From: an uncultured Clostridia bacterium
GTDB taxonomy: Bacteria; Bacillota; Clostridia; Christensenellales; Borkfalkiaceae
Assembly: GCA_947625605.1 (NCBI GenBank)
Contig: CANQOY010000002.1
Coordinates: 60,399 to 124,398 of the forward strand
Direction: 5' to 3'
Length of the DNA stretch: 64,000 nucleotides
The notes beneath the pieces are model-generated. The model saw only the letters and a program-made list of their open reading frames with translations. It was not told the DNA's origin and ran no database searches. Below, piece after piece: positions 37,102-46,430 of the stretch. Both the position numbers and the translations under genes were made by a program. Each line of letters starts with the position of its first letter. Positions within the stretch are counted from its first letter, which is position 1.

Positions 37102-39597
37102 TCAGATCCGCGCCTCATAGCCGGCATTCTTCACTGCCTCGATGAGGGCAGACGCGTCGCAGTCCGGCGCCGTCTCGACGACGGCACATCCCTTTTCCAG
37201 ACTGACCTCCGCGTCCTTCACGCCCGCAACGCCCATGAGCGCGTCGCGGACATGCTTGGCGCAGTGCGCGCACATCATGCCTTCGATTTTCAGAGTGAGT
37301 TTCATATCCGTACCTCCTGTTTGATTGATTTCGGTTATTTGATTTTCCGATGGGGAGCCCCCGCGGGGAGCCGCCTTCCTCCTCCCCCGCATGAACCGCG
37401 TGAGGCGCAGGGCGTTCGTCACCACGAACAGCGAAGAGAGACACATGGCCGCGGATGCGATCATGGGGTCGAGCGAGACGTTCGCCCACGCAAACGCGCC
37501 CGCGGCGAGGGGAATGCCGATGCAATTGTAGAAAAATGCCCAGAAGAGGTTCTGGCGGATGATGCGCATCGTCTTGCGCGAGAGGGCGATCGCGTGCGGA
37601 AGAACGCGCAGATCTCCCCGCACGAGGACGACGTCCGCGCTCTCGATCGCGACGTCGGTGCCGTTGCCCATCGCAATGCCCACGTCCGCCTCTTTGAGGG
37701 CGGGCGCGTCGTTGATGCCGTCGCCCACCATGGCCACAAAGCGGTTTGCCCGCCGCGCGGCACGCGATCCCCGCTTGACGGCCTCGTTCTCTTCGCGCGC
37801 GCCGCGCACATATTGCAACTTATCCTCGGGGAGAAGTTCGGCGCACACGCAGCTGTCGTAGGAGGGAATGCCCGCCTCCGCCGCAATGTGCCTTGCCACG
37901 GCCTCGTTGTCGCCCGTGAGCATGACGGGCAGGCAGCCGAGCGCGGTGAGCTCTCCGACGGCCTTGCCGCTCCCCTCTTTCAGGGTGTCCGCAAGCGCGA
38001 ACATGGCGAGCACGCGCTGCCCGTCCGCGAGAAAGAGCACCGTCTTTCCCTCTTCGGAGAGCGCGTTGTAGGTCGCGAGCCGCTCCCCGAACTCGATGTT
38101 TTTCGCCTGCATCATGCGGGCGTTTCCGAGGAAGTAACGCTTGCCGTTGACAACGCCCGTGCCACCCATGCCCGTAATGTACTCCACATTTTCGCCTTCA
38201 TCCCCCCTCTCGCAGAACGCGGCGATACAGCGCGCGAGCGGGTGGGAGAGCTTGCTCTCGATGGCGTAAGCGATGTCTTTCGCGCCCGCGGCGTACTCCT
38301 CGAAAAAGACGACCTTGGGCGCGCCCTCGGTGAGCGTCGCCGTCTTATCGAGGAAGATCTCGTGCACCGTGGCGAGCTTTTGCAGCGATTCCGCATTCTT
38401 GAAGAGCACGCCCAGCCCCGCGCCCCTGCCCGTTGCCGCCATGATCGCGACGGGCGTCGCGAGCCCCAGCGCGCAGGGACAGGAGATGACGAGCACGCTC
38501 ACTCCGTAGTTGATCGCCTTCGCAAAGTCGCGCGTGACCGCGATCCAGACGATGAACGTCGCGAGCGCGATCAGGCAGACGGCGGGCACAAAGACCGCGG
38601 CCACCCGATCTGCGAGCTTCTGGATGGGCGCCTTGCTCGTCCCGGCCTCGCGCACCATGCGGATGATGCCCGAGAGCATGGTATCCTCGCCCACCTTTTC
38701 GGCGCGGATCTTCAAGAAGCCGCCCGTCACGATAGAGGCGCTCATCGCCCTGCTCCCCTGCGCGAGTTCGACGGGAAGGCTCTCGCCCGTGATCGCGGAT
38801 TGGTCGGCAAAGCCATGTCCCTCGACAACGGTGCCGTCTACGGGCACGCTCTCCCCCTGCCGCACGATCACGAGATCCCCCTCCTGCACGAGGTCGAGCG
38901 GCACGGAGACCTCCCGCCCGTCCCGTTCCACCGCGACGTCGGAGGGCGCAAGCTCGACGAGCCGTTCGATCTCCCGCCCTGTGCGCGCCTTGGAGAGGTC
39001 TTCGAGCCACTTCCCGAGACAGACGAGGGTGCAGATGGTGGCCGCCGATTCGAAGAAGAAGTGGGTATGCCCCATGGAGCCCGTATGGCAGAGAATGAGC
39101 GCCGCAATGCTGTAAAGATAGGCCGCGAGGCTCCCCACCGTGATGAGGGTATCCATGTTGGGCACGCGCTTGAACGCCGCGCGGAGCCCGCTCGTGAAAA
39201 ATTCATAGTTGACGGCAAGGATGGCCGTCGTGAGGACGAGCTGCGGGCCGTGATCCCACCATCCGTCCGGCACGGGAAGCCCAATCATCCCGCCCATGGA
39301 GAGATAGAGAAGGGGGACGAGGAGGATCGCGGAGATGAGAAAGCGCGCAAGGAGCGAAAGCTCTCTCCGCTTGCCCTCGGGGCGCTCGCCGAACGCGCCG
39401 ATCCCATAGCCGAGCGACCTGACGGCGGCAAAGATCTCTTCCTCCGAAACTTTCGTCTCGTCGAACTCGACCTCCATCTTTTCGCCCATGAGGGAAACGC
39501 TGCACGAGGCGATCCCGCTCAGCTTCCGCACGGTGCGCTCGATGCCGGACGCACACGCGGCGCACGTCATCTTGGTGACCGAATATACCTTTTTCAT
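37102..39597 (-). CDS. copA: Copper-translocating P1B-type ATPase with N-terminal HMA domain and in-frame C-terminal HMA/CopZ-like domain
   Basis: MTCAACASGIERTV; TGES; CPCAL; DKTATLTEG; GDGINDAPAL; C-terminal MKLTLKIEGMMCAHCAKHVRDAL. Confidence 0.95.
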   Translation of the reverse strand: MKKVYSVTKMTCAACASGIERTVRKLSGIASCSVSLMGEKMEVEFDETKVSEEEIFAAVRSLGYGIGAFGERPEGKRRELSLLARFLISAILLVPLLYLSMGGMIGLPVPDGWWDHGPQLVLTTAILAVNYEFFTSGLRAAFKRVPNMDTLITVGSLAAYLYSIAALILCHTGSMGHTHFFFESAATICTLVCLGKWLEDLSKARTGREIERLVELAPSDVAVERDGREVSVPLDLVQEGDLVIVRQGESVPVDGTVVEGHGFADQSAITGESLPVELAQGSRAMSASIVTGGFLKIRAEKVGEDTMLSGIIRMVREAGTSKAPIQKLADRVAAVFVPAVCLIALATFIVWIAVTRDFAKAINYGVSVLVISCPCALGLATPVAIMAATGRGAGLGVLFKNAESLQKLATVHEIFLDKTATLTEGAPKVVFFEEYAAGAKDIAYAIESKLSHPLARCIAAFCERGDEGENVEYITGMGGTGVVNGKRYFLGNARMMQAKNIEFGERLATYNALSEEGKTVLFLADGQRVLAMFALADTLKEGSGKAVGELTALGCLPVMLTGDNEAVARHIAAEAGIPSYDSCVCAELLPEDKLQYVRGAREENEAVKRGSRAARRANRFVAMVGDGINDAPALKEADVGIAMGNGTDVAIESADVVLVRGDLRVLPHAIALSRKTMRIIRQNLFWAFFYNCIGIPLAAGAFAWANVSLDPMIASAAMCLSSLFVVTNALRLTRFMRGRRKAAPRGGSPSENQITEINQTGGTDMKLTLKIEGMMCAHCAKHVRDALMGVAGVKDAEVSLEKGCAVVETAPDCDASALIEAVKNAGYEARI

Positions 39598-39881
39598 TGA
39601 TACCTCTTGAACAGTGCGACGATCTCGTCCACCGCCTCCGTATTGCCGCTTTGAATGTTCTCCACAAGGCAGCTGTGCACATGGTTCTCGAACACAACGC
39701 AGGCGAGCGACTTGACCGCCTTCTCGACGGCGGCGAGCTGGATGAGGATGTCGTCGCAGTAGCGGTCCTCCGCGACCATCTTCTTCACGCCGTTCAGCTG
39801 CCCCGCAATGCGGTTGATGCGGCTCGTCAGCATTCTTTTTTCCTCTTCCGTCCGCACCTTCTTCCGTTCGCAACACTCCAT
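39594..39881 (-). CDS. csoR: CsoR/RcnR-family copper-sensing repressor
   Basis: RINRIAGQLNGVKKMVAEDRYCDDILIQLAAVEKAV...VFENHVHSCL (C/H/C ligand pattern). Confidence 0.93.
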   Translation of the reverse strand: MECCERKKVRTEEEKRMLTSRINRIAGQLNGVKKMVAEDRYCDDILIQLAAVEKAVKSLACVVFENHVHSCLVENIQSGNTEAVDEIVALFKRYQ

Positions 39882-39895
39882 TTTTTGCCTCCACG

Positions 39896-39945
39896 ATACC
39901 CTTATGGGGTATTTTTATTATATGCCTCCGAATGCGCGCTGTCAA
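39896..39945 (-). promoter_or_regulatory. csoR-copA promoter: TTGACA-17 bp-TATAAT and adjacent operator ATACCCTTATGGGGTAT
   Basis: - strand reads TTGACAgcgcgcattcggaggcaTATAATaaaaATACCCCATAAGGGTAT. Confidence 0.85.
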
Positions 39946-40155
39946 GTATTTTTGCGCAATTTGCAGCGAAATATTTTTAAGATTCGGGCCGCAGGACGAA
40001 AGGAGAGGACTGAAATCTTATTTCGAAAGTTATCTAAATAAACGGTTTTTCGCTGTTTTTTATGCTCAAATCGAGATATTTACATATTTACAGAGATACA
40101 GATGTGCATATTTGCAAAGGCAAAGGCGTGCATGGGAGCGTGTCTTTCGGGCATG

Positions 40156-40192
40156 AAAAAAGACCTCGCCGAAGAGGGGCGAGGTCTTTTTT
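40156..40192. terminator. Terminator AAAAAAGACCTCGCC-N7-GGCGAGGTCTTTTTT
   Basis: Perfect stem with T-run; just downstream of the 40201 gene on the - strand. Confidence 0.9.
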
Positions 40193-40200
40193 CGATCGTA

Positions 40201-40845
40201 TCACTTCTTGCGGAAGTATTCCTTTCCCATCCCGCAGAGGGGACACACCCAATCGTCGGGCAGTTCCTCGAAGGGAATGTCTCCGTCGTACTCGTAGCCG
40301 CAGATGTCGCACACCCAGACCTCCTTCTGCGCATCGGCGGGTTCGCTTGCGGCGGCGAAGGTGGGCGCGTTCACGCTCGTCTTTCCTTTGAGCGCTTCAT
40401 GGTAGTAGGCGTAAGTCATGGGCTTTCCGCTCCGCAAAACGTCGCAGTCCGTCACTTCGCCGAGGAAAACGGTATGCGTCGAAGTCTCCATCTTTCCCAC
40501 GACCTTGCAGGAGAGATAGGCGATGCCGCCTTCGGGGACGGGCAGCTTTCCGCGCACTTCGTACGCGGTCTCCGCGAACTTATCCGTATCGCGCGCGGAC
40601 AGAAAGCCGAATCTCCCGATGAGTTTCGGGTCGGAGTCCTCCGCAAGCACGGTAATGGCGAAGTGGCCGCAATCTTCGATGCACTTGTGCGTATAATTGT
40701 TGCGGCTGATGCTCACGGCCACCGTTGCGGGATCGGACGTGATCTGCATCGCGCTGTTCGCAATGCACCCGACGGGATTTCCCTCATCCCACGACGTGCA
40801 GATGTACACCCCGTAAGAAAGTTTGAACAATGCGGTTTGATTCAT
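40201..40845 (-). CDS. Flavin reductase-like domain fused to C-terminal rubredoxin
   Basis: [39 protein letters not shown]...; [34 protein letters not shown]. Confidence 0.93.
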   Translation of the reverse strand: MNQTALFKLSYGVYICTSWDEGNPVGCIANSAMQITSDPATVAVSISRNNYTHKCIEDCGHFAITVLAEDSDPKLIGRFGFLSARDTDKFAETAYEVRGKLPVPEGGIAYLSCKVVGKMETSTHTVFLGEVTDCDVLRSGKPMTYAYYHEALKGKTSVNAPTFAAASEPADAQKEVWVCDICGYEYDGDIPFEELPDDWVCPLCGMGKEYFRKK

Positions 40846-40910
40846 ATGAATGCTCCTTGATATGTACGAAAAAGGCGGACGAAACCGTCCGCCTCAGCTT
40901 GCGTAAAAAG

Positions 40911-41093
40911 TTACTTCTTTTCTTCCCGAACGATGACTTCCGTGCCGTCGTAATAGCCACACTTGCAGACGCGGTGCGCCTGCTTCAACGCATGGCAATG
41001 CGGGCACACGACGAGCGTGGGCTCCGTTGCCTTATAGTTCGCAAAACGCTTGTTGGTCCTGCTCTTCGATTGCTTTCTCTTGGGGACTGCCAT
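40911..41093 (-). CDS. rpmF: Ribosomal protein bL32
   Basis: MAVPKRKQSKSRTNKRFANYK...CPHCHALKQAHRVCKCGYYDG. Confidence 0.97.
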   Translation of the reverse strand: MAVPKRKQSKSRTNKRFANYKATEPTLVVCPHCHALKQAHRVCKCGYYDGTEVIVREEKK

Positions 41094-41116
41094 GTTATTT
41101 TTACCTCACTTCGTTT

Positions 41117-41530
41117 TTATGATTCATCTTGCTGTTTGCACGCTTCGCAGTGGATGGCCGCAGGAAGCGCAAACAGAATGCTCTCGCGCATCAGACCGCC
41201 GAGCTCGACGTGCCCGTTGGAGTAGGAATACTCCCCCTCCTCCTCGTCCGGAACGCCCGGAACGAACACTGCGGAGACCTCGAACCGAACATCTTCCGCC
41301 GCCCGTTCGAGGCACCGGGAACAACTCCCCTCCAAGCGGAAGGAGATCTCGCCCCCGATCCGCACGGCGCCGTCCTCTCCGATCTCATAGCCGAGTTCGG
41401 CATGCACGGGCGACGCAAAGGCGACATAGGGGATCCCGATGAGAGAAGGATCCGCGTCAAAGGAAAAATCCAGCTTCCCCTTCCCCCCATTCTTCACTCT
41501 CGACAGCGCGACGTTGATTCCGGGGATCAT
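41117..41530 (-). CDS. YceD/DUF177 family protein
   Basis: ISFRLEGSCSRCLERAAEDVRFEVSAVFV adjacent to rpmF. Confidence 0.88.
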   Translation of the reverse strand: MIPGINVALSRVKNGGKGKLDFSFDADPSLIGIPYVAFASPVHAELGYEIGEDGAVRIGGEISFRLEGSCSRCLERAAEDVRFEVSAVFVPGVPDEEEGEYSYSNGHVELGGLMRESILFALPAAIHCEACKQQDES

Positions 41531-41606
41531 TGACTTAAAAAGTATAGGATATTTATGCGGCTTTGTCAACCGATTTTCGCGCTATATTTTTAATTTTTGC
41601 GGAAAA

Positions 41607-42800
41607 TCAGAGAAGTGCGGCCGTTTCCCGCGCGATCACGAGCTCTTCATTGGTGGGAATGACGAGCACCTTCACGCGCGAGGACGCCTTGGAGATCTCG
41701 CGGATGGAGCCATCGTTCTTCGCAAAGTTCTTCTCGTCGTCCAGCTCGATGCCGAACGCCTCCATCCCCGCAAGCACGTCTCTCCTCACCGTGGGCGTAT
41801 TTTCGCCGATCCCCGCGGTGAACACGATGGCGTCGAGCCCGCCGAGGGCAGCCATGTACGCGCCGACATATTTTTTACAGGAATACGAGAACATGTCGAG
41901 GGCAAGGCGGGCCCTGTCGTTCCCCGCCTCCTTTGCGGCGATCAGATCGCGGAAGTCGGAGGAGACGCCCGAGACGCCGAACACCCCGCACTTCTTGTTG
42001 AGATAGCTGAGGCCCTCGTCCATGGTCATGCCCTTCTTGTGGCAGAGGAAGTCGATGGCGGCCACGTCGATATCCCCGCTCCGCGTCCCCATGGGAACGC
42101 CCGCGAGCGGGGTGAAGCCCATCGAAGTGTCGATGCACTTCCCGCCCTTCACGGCGGAGATCGAGGAGCCGTTGCCGAGGTGGCAGGTGATGAGCCTCAA
42201 CTCCGAAGCATCCCTCCCGAGATATTTCGCCGCCTCGCCCGCGACGTACTTATGCGAGGTCCCGTGCGCGCCGTAGCGGCGGACTTTGTACTTCTTGTAG
42301 TCCTCGTAATCGATCGCATAGAGATGCGCATAGTCGGGCATGGTGGCATGAAACGAGGTGTCGAACACCAAGGCCATCTTCTTCCCGGGCATGACCTCGC
42401 GGCAGGCATTCACGCCGAGGATCGCCGCGGGATTGTGGAGAGGCGCGAGCTCCGCGATCTCATCCATGAGGACCATGACCGCGTCGTCCACGAGCGTCGT
42501 CTGCTTGAACGCCTCGCCCGAGGCGACGACGCGATGCCCGACCGCGTCGATCTCATCCATGGAGGCGATGACGCCCGCCTCCGGATCCACGAGCTCTTTG
42601 AGCACGAGGGAGATGGCGTCGGTATGGCTGGGCAGCTCCTGCTCGATCTCATACGTTTTCCCGTGCGCCTTGTGGGTGAGCTTGCCGCCGGGAATGCCGA
42701 TGCGCTCGCATCCGCCCTTGGCGATCGCCTCCTCCGTCTCCATATTGATAAGCTGATATTTGAGGGAACTGCTCCCCGCATTGATGACCAAAATTTTCAT
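41607..42800 (-). CDS. ackA: Acetate kinase
   Basis: MKILVINAGSSSLKYQLINM; GHRVVASGEAF; FDTSFHATMPDYA; HGTSHKYV; CHLGNGSSISAV. Confidence 0.98.
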   Translation of the reverse strand: MKILVINAGSSSLKYQLINMETEEAIAKGGCERIGIPGGKLTHKAHGKTYEIEQELPSHTDAISLVLKELVDPEAGVIASMDEIDAVGHRVVASGEAFKQTTLVDDAVMVLMDEIAELAPLHNPAAILGVNACREVMPGKKMALVFDTSFHATMPDYAHLYAIDYEDYKKYKVRRYGAHGTSHKYVAGEAAKYLGRDASELRLITCHLGNGSSISAVKGGKCIDTSMGFTPLAGVPMGTRSGDIDVAAIDFLCHKKGMTMDEGLSYLNKKCGVFGVSGVSSDFRDLIAAKEAGNDRARLALDMFSYSCKKYVGAYMAALGGLDAIVFTAGIGENTPTVRRDVLAGMEAFGIELDDEKNFAKNDGSIREISKASSRVKVLVIPTNEELVIARETAALL

Positions 42801-42833
42801 AATTTACCTCTGATTGAAGATACGATGATGGGC

Positions 42834-43277
42834 CGAACTGTTTCGGTTCGTTGTCTATGATGCCAGACATGGTGGCAGGCGACGCCCCCAAAAGGGGGCA
42901 GGCCTTCACAACCGCGGACTTCGTTTTAGTGGATACGCTCGGCCCCTTGCGGGACCTCGGTATGACATGTTGGCCGTGTCCCAATTCACTGCGTGCAGCC
43001 GAATTCACTTCGGCGGAACGCACTCAATTTGCCGAACCCTTTCGGCTCATTGCCTTTGAGAACAATTCGGTTCGCGGGCGACGCCCCAAAAAGGAGACAG
43101 GCCTTCACCGCTGCGGACTTCGTTTTAGGGGATACACTCGGCCCCTTGCGGGACCTCGGTATGACATGTTGGTCGCATCCCAATTCACTGCCTTAGCCCG
43201 AATTCATTTCGGCGGAACGCACTCAATTTGCCGAACCCTTTCGGCTCATTGTCTTTGAGAACAATTAAGTTCGCGAA
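42834..43277. repeat. Tandem intergenic repeat, two about 199-bp units plus a partial unit, between pta and ackA
   Basis: gcgacgccccc...ggacttcgttttag.ggatac.ctcggccccttgcgggacctcggtatgacatgttgg... starts at 42879 and again at 43078. Confidence 0.9.
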
Positions 43278-43345
43278 CGACGGGGCATTGAGATGCACTA
43301 TCTTAACCCCTCACGGAAATTTGTTTCCAAAACAAATTTCGTGAA

Positions 43346-44401
43346 TCACTCCGCCTGCAACGCCGTAATCGCCACCGCACAGACGATGTCTGCGGAACAG
43401 CACCCGCGCGAGAGGTCGTTGAGGGGCTTGGCAAATCCCTGACAGATGGGCCCGATCGCACGGAATCCGCCCAGGCGCTCGGCGATCTTGTAGCCGATGT
43501 TCCCCGCCTGCAAATCGGGGAAGATGAGAACGTTTGCGTGACCCGCAACCTCGGACATGGGTGCCTTCAATTTCGCCACCTCGGGTACGATCGCGGCGTC
43601 GAACTGCAACTCGCCGTCGAGTTTGAGATCGGGCGCGAGCTCTTTCGCAATGCGCGTGGCCTCCTGTACGTTGGTCACGAGATCGTGCTTCGCGCTCCCC
43701 ATCGTGGAGAAAGAGAGCATGGCGATCCGGGGTTCCAGCCCCGCGATCTCCCTCGCACTCTTGGCCGTTGCGATCGCGCATTCCGCGAGCCCCTCGGGCG
43801 TGTAAGTGGGGTTGAGGCCGCAGTCCGCAAAGATCAGCATGCCGTCCTCGCAGTACTTGTTTCCGCCCGTAGCGACCATGAGGTTGAAGCTGGAAACCGA
43901 CTTCACACCGGGCGCCGTCTTGATGATTTGGAGCCCGGGGCGAAGGGTGTTCGCCGTAGAGTGGCAAGCGCCGGAAACGAGGCCGTCCACATCGCCGCTT
44001 TTGAGCATGAGCGCGCCGAAGAAGGTGGGATCCTTGGCCTGCACATGGGCCTGCTCCTCGGTCATGCCCTTGTTCTTTCTCAGTTCATAGAGGAGCGCGG
44101 CGTATTCCTCCAACTTGGGAGACGCGGCGGGGTCCACGATCTCGATCCCGCTCAGATCGACGTCGGGATTGTCTTTTTTGATCTGTTCGGCGTTGCCGAG
44201 GAGAACGATCTTTGCGACCTTCTCTTCGACGCACATCGCCGCCGCCTCGACGACGCGGCTGTCCTCGCCCTCGCAGAGCACGATCGTCTTTCCGCGCTCC
44301 TGCGCCTTCTTCTTGATCGTCTCGATGACGGTACCGGACTCGTTGATCTTGCGCACGGCGCCCGATACGCTCTTTTTGAGTTCCTTCAAAAATCCTGCCA
44401 T
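43346..44401 (-). CDS. pta: Phosphate acetyltransferase
   Basis: VLCEGEDSRVVEAA; LVSGACHSTANTLRPGLQIIKTAPGV; EVAGHANVLIFPDLQAGNIGYKIAERLGGF. Confidence 0.97.
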   Translation of the reverse strand: MAGFLKELKKSVSGAVRKINESGTVIETIKKKAQERGKTIVLCEGEDSRVVEAAAMCVEEKVAKIVLLGNAEQIKKDNPDVDLSGIEIVDPAASPKLEEYAALLYELRKNKGMTEEQAHVQAKDPTFFGALMLKSGDVDGLVSGACHSTANTLRPGLQIIKTAPGVKSVSSFNLMVATGGNKYCEDGMLIFADCGLNPTYTPEGLAECAIATAKSAREIAGLEPRIAMLSFSTMGSAKHDLVTNVQEATRIAKELAPDLKLDGELQFDAAIVPEVAKLKAPMSEVAGHANVLIFPDLQAGNIGYKIAERLGGFRAIGPICQGFAKPLNDLSRGCCSADIVCAVAITALQAE

Positions 44402-44522
44402 AGAATTCACCTCAAATCCTTTATTTTTTTCCCGCGCCTGTGTTATAATAAGTGCGGGAATTCATGAACGGGCCTATTATACACCTTTTGGAAAAAAATG
44501 TAAAGAACAAGCGGGAGAAAAG

Positions 44523-45707
44523 ATGAAAATTTGTGCCGTAATTTGCGAATATAACCCCTTCCATAACGGGCACCGCTATCAATTTGCCGAGATCAGGCGG
44601 CTGAGCGGGTGCGACCGCATCCTCTGCCTCATGAGCGGGAATTTCACCCAGCGCGGCGAAGCGGCCGTGTTCGGCAAATACACCCGTGCGCGGCATGCCG
44701 TGCTGTGCGGCGCCGACGCCGTGCTCGAACTCCCCGCCGCCTTTGCGGCAGCGCCCGCCGAGCTCTTCGCCGCGGGTGCCGTCCATATCCTCTCCGCCAT
44801 CCCCGCCGTGGAGAAGCTGGCGTTCGGCTGCGAGAGCGGGACGGCGCAGGATTTCCTCAACGCCGCAAGCGCGACGCTCCGGGAGGACAGGCAGTTCCGC
44901 TCCGCCCTCAAAGAGCGCATGAAGGACGGGACTTCCTACGTCAAGGCACGCACCGAACTCCTCCTCTCTCTCAATTCGGATATCGACGAGAGCCTCCTCA
45001 CCTCCCCGAACAACGTGCTGGGGACGGAGTACTGCCGCGCCATCCTCGCGCAGGAAGCGGAGATCGATCCCCTCCCCATCCCCCGCGTCGGGGCGGGATT
45101 TGCGGACACCTCGCTCTTCAAAAATTTCTCTTCGGCGACGGCGCTGCGCTCTCTCTTGGGCGACGATTCGAGAAAGGCAAGAAGAGCGCTCAAACGCAAT
45201 GTGCCCGAATGCGTCCTCAAAGAGATGGAAGAGTGGGAGGAGATCCCGTACGAAAAGGCCGCCCTCTGCGCCCTTCTCCAACGCGGCGAGGAGAGCATCG
45301 CGAAGACGCCGGACTGCGCCGAGGGGCTGGAAAACCGCCTGACGGCAATGGCCCGCACCAATCCGGATTATGCGGACCTGCTCGCCAAGGTCACGTCAAA
45401 GCGGTATACCATGTCTCGGGTCAAGCGCATCATTTTGCAGAATTTTCTCGGGATCGAGCTCAAAGACGTCAAGGGTTTTCTCCAATCCCCGCTCTATCTG
45501 CGCACCCTCGCCGTAAGGAGCGAATGCGCGGAGGAGATCTTCTCCGCACTCGCCGCGGGCGCATTCCCCGCCGTCATCCGCAAGAGCGATTTTGCCAACC
45601 TGAAAAGGGACGCGCTCGAATGCTTCCGCCTCGATATGCGCGCCAACGATCTCTACAACGCCCTCTCGGGGAAGTACACGTCGGACTTCGAAACGCAGTT
45701 CATATAA
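44523..45707 (+). CDS. tmcAL: tRNA(Met) cytidine acetate ligase / nucleotidyltransferase
   Basis: MKICAVICEYNPFHNGHRYQF...LCLMSGNFTQRGEAAVFGKYTRARHAV. Confidence 0.92.
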   Translation: MKICAVICEYNPFHNGHRYQFAEIRRLSGCDRILCLMSGNFTQRGEAAVFGKYTRARHAVLCGADAVLELPAAFAAAPAELFAAGAVHILSAIPAVEKLAFGCESGTAQDFLNAASATLREDRQFRSALKERMKDGTSYVKARTELLLSLNSDIDESLLTSPNNVLGTEYCRAILAQEAEIDPLPIPRVGAGFADTSLFKNFSSATALRSLLGDDSRKARRALKRNVPECVLKEMEEWEEIPYEKAALCALLQRGEESIAKTPDCAEGLENRLTAMARTNPDYADLLAKVTSKRYTMSRVKRIILQNFLGIELKDVKGFLQSPLYLRTLAVRSECAEEIFSALAAGAFPAVIRKSDFANLKRDALECFRLDMRANDLYNALSGKYTSDFETQFI

Positions 45708-45820
45708 ATGAAACAGCCGCTTTTTATCTCGGCTTTGATTGCTTCAATCAATCTCTGCGGTAGGGTTTGGGCGAATATCTGTCTATGTCCGATAAATGCC
45801 GTTTTCATCGTGCTTCTCCA

Positions 45821-45945
45821 ATATGTAGGTATGCCTACATATTATTATAGACCAAACGGCGAAAATAAGCAAACGGTATGTAGGCACACCTTCGTATTTT
45901 GTTAAGGGCAATGGCTTAAAATATTATGTAGGTAAAGCTACATAA
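45821..45945. promoter_or_regulatory. Three TATGTAGG-type sites, two as dyads, upstream of XRE regulator
   Basis: ATATGTAGG-TATG-CCTACATAT (45821-45842), TATGTAGGCACACC (45877-45890), TTATGTAG-GTAAAG-CTACATAA (45924-45945). Confidence 0.7.
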
Positions 45946-45956
45946 GGAGAGCCGTT

Positions 45957-46199
45957 TTGACTGTAAGCGAAGCTGTCGCAAAACGAATAAACAGATTGCT
46001 GATTGAAAAGGGAATGACGCAATATCGGTTGGAGCAGGTATCCGGCATTCAGCACGGTAGTATGCAGTGCATTATGAACGGTCGGAATAAGACGGTAACG
46101 CTCAGTACGGTCATCATGATCGCCCGCGGTTTCGATATGACGCTCTTGGAATTTTTGGACGATCCGGTGTTTACTTCGGAAGATTTGGAAGTCGAGTAA
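45957..46199 (+). CDS. XRE-family helix-turn-helix regulator, TTG start
   Basis: KRINRLLIEKGMTQYRLEQVSGIQHGSMQCIMNGRNKTVTLSTVIMIARGF; SD aggaga upstream. Confidence 0.85.
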   Translation: MTVSEAVAKRINRLLIEKGMTQYRLEQVSGIQHGSMQCIMNGRNKTVTLSTVIMIARGFDMTLLEFLDDPVFTSEDLEVE

Positions 46200-46430
46200 G
46201 AATCATCAATGTCATAAAAAGCCCGGAATCCGTAAGGACTTCGGGCTTTGCCTTTATATTTGATCAAGTGGTCTATGTTCGGCCGGGTAATATAGGAAAA
46301 CGCCGTCCCTTGCGGGGCGGCGTTTTCCTGAGAGAATATGAAAAAAACTTTAAGGATGGTCTTTGTTACGATATCATCATACCTTATCCGCGTGATAACA
46401 GCGTGAAAGGCAGATTAAAGGATGATAAAA

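Noticed and set aside
40000-40140. AT-rich repeats (atatttacatatttacagagatacagatg) upstream of csoR as a riboswitch or small RNA
   Set aside because: No convincing conserved stem or known riboswitch motif; likely ordinary AT-rich intergenic DNA.
42851-43258. ORF 42851-43258 and antisense partners
   Set aside because: Translation of the pta/ackA tandem repeat; internal repetition is nucleotide-level.
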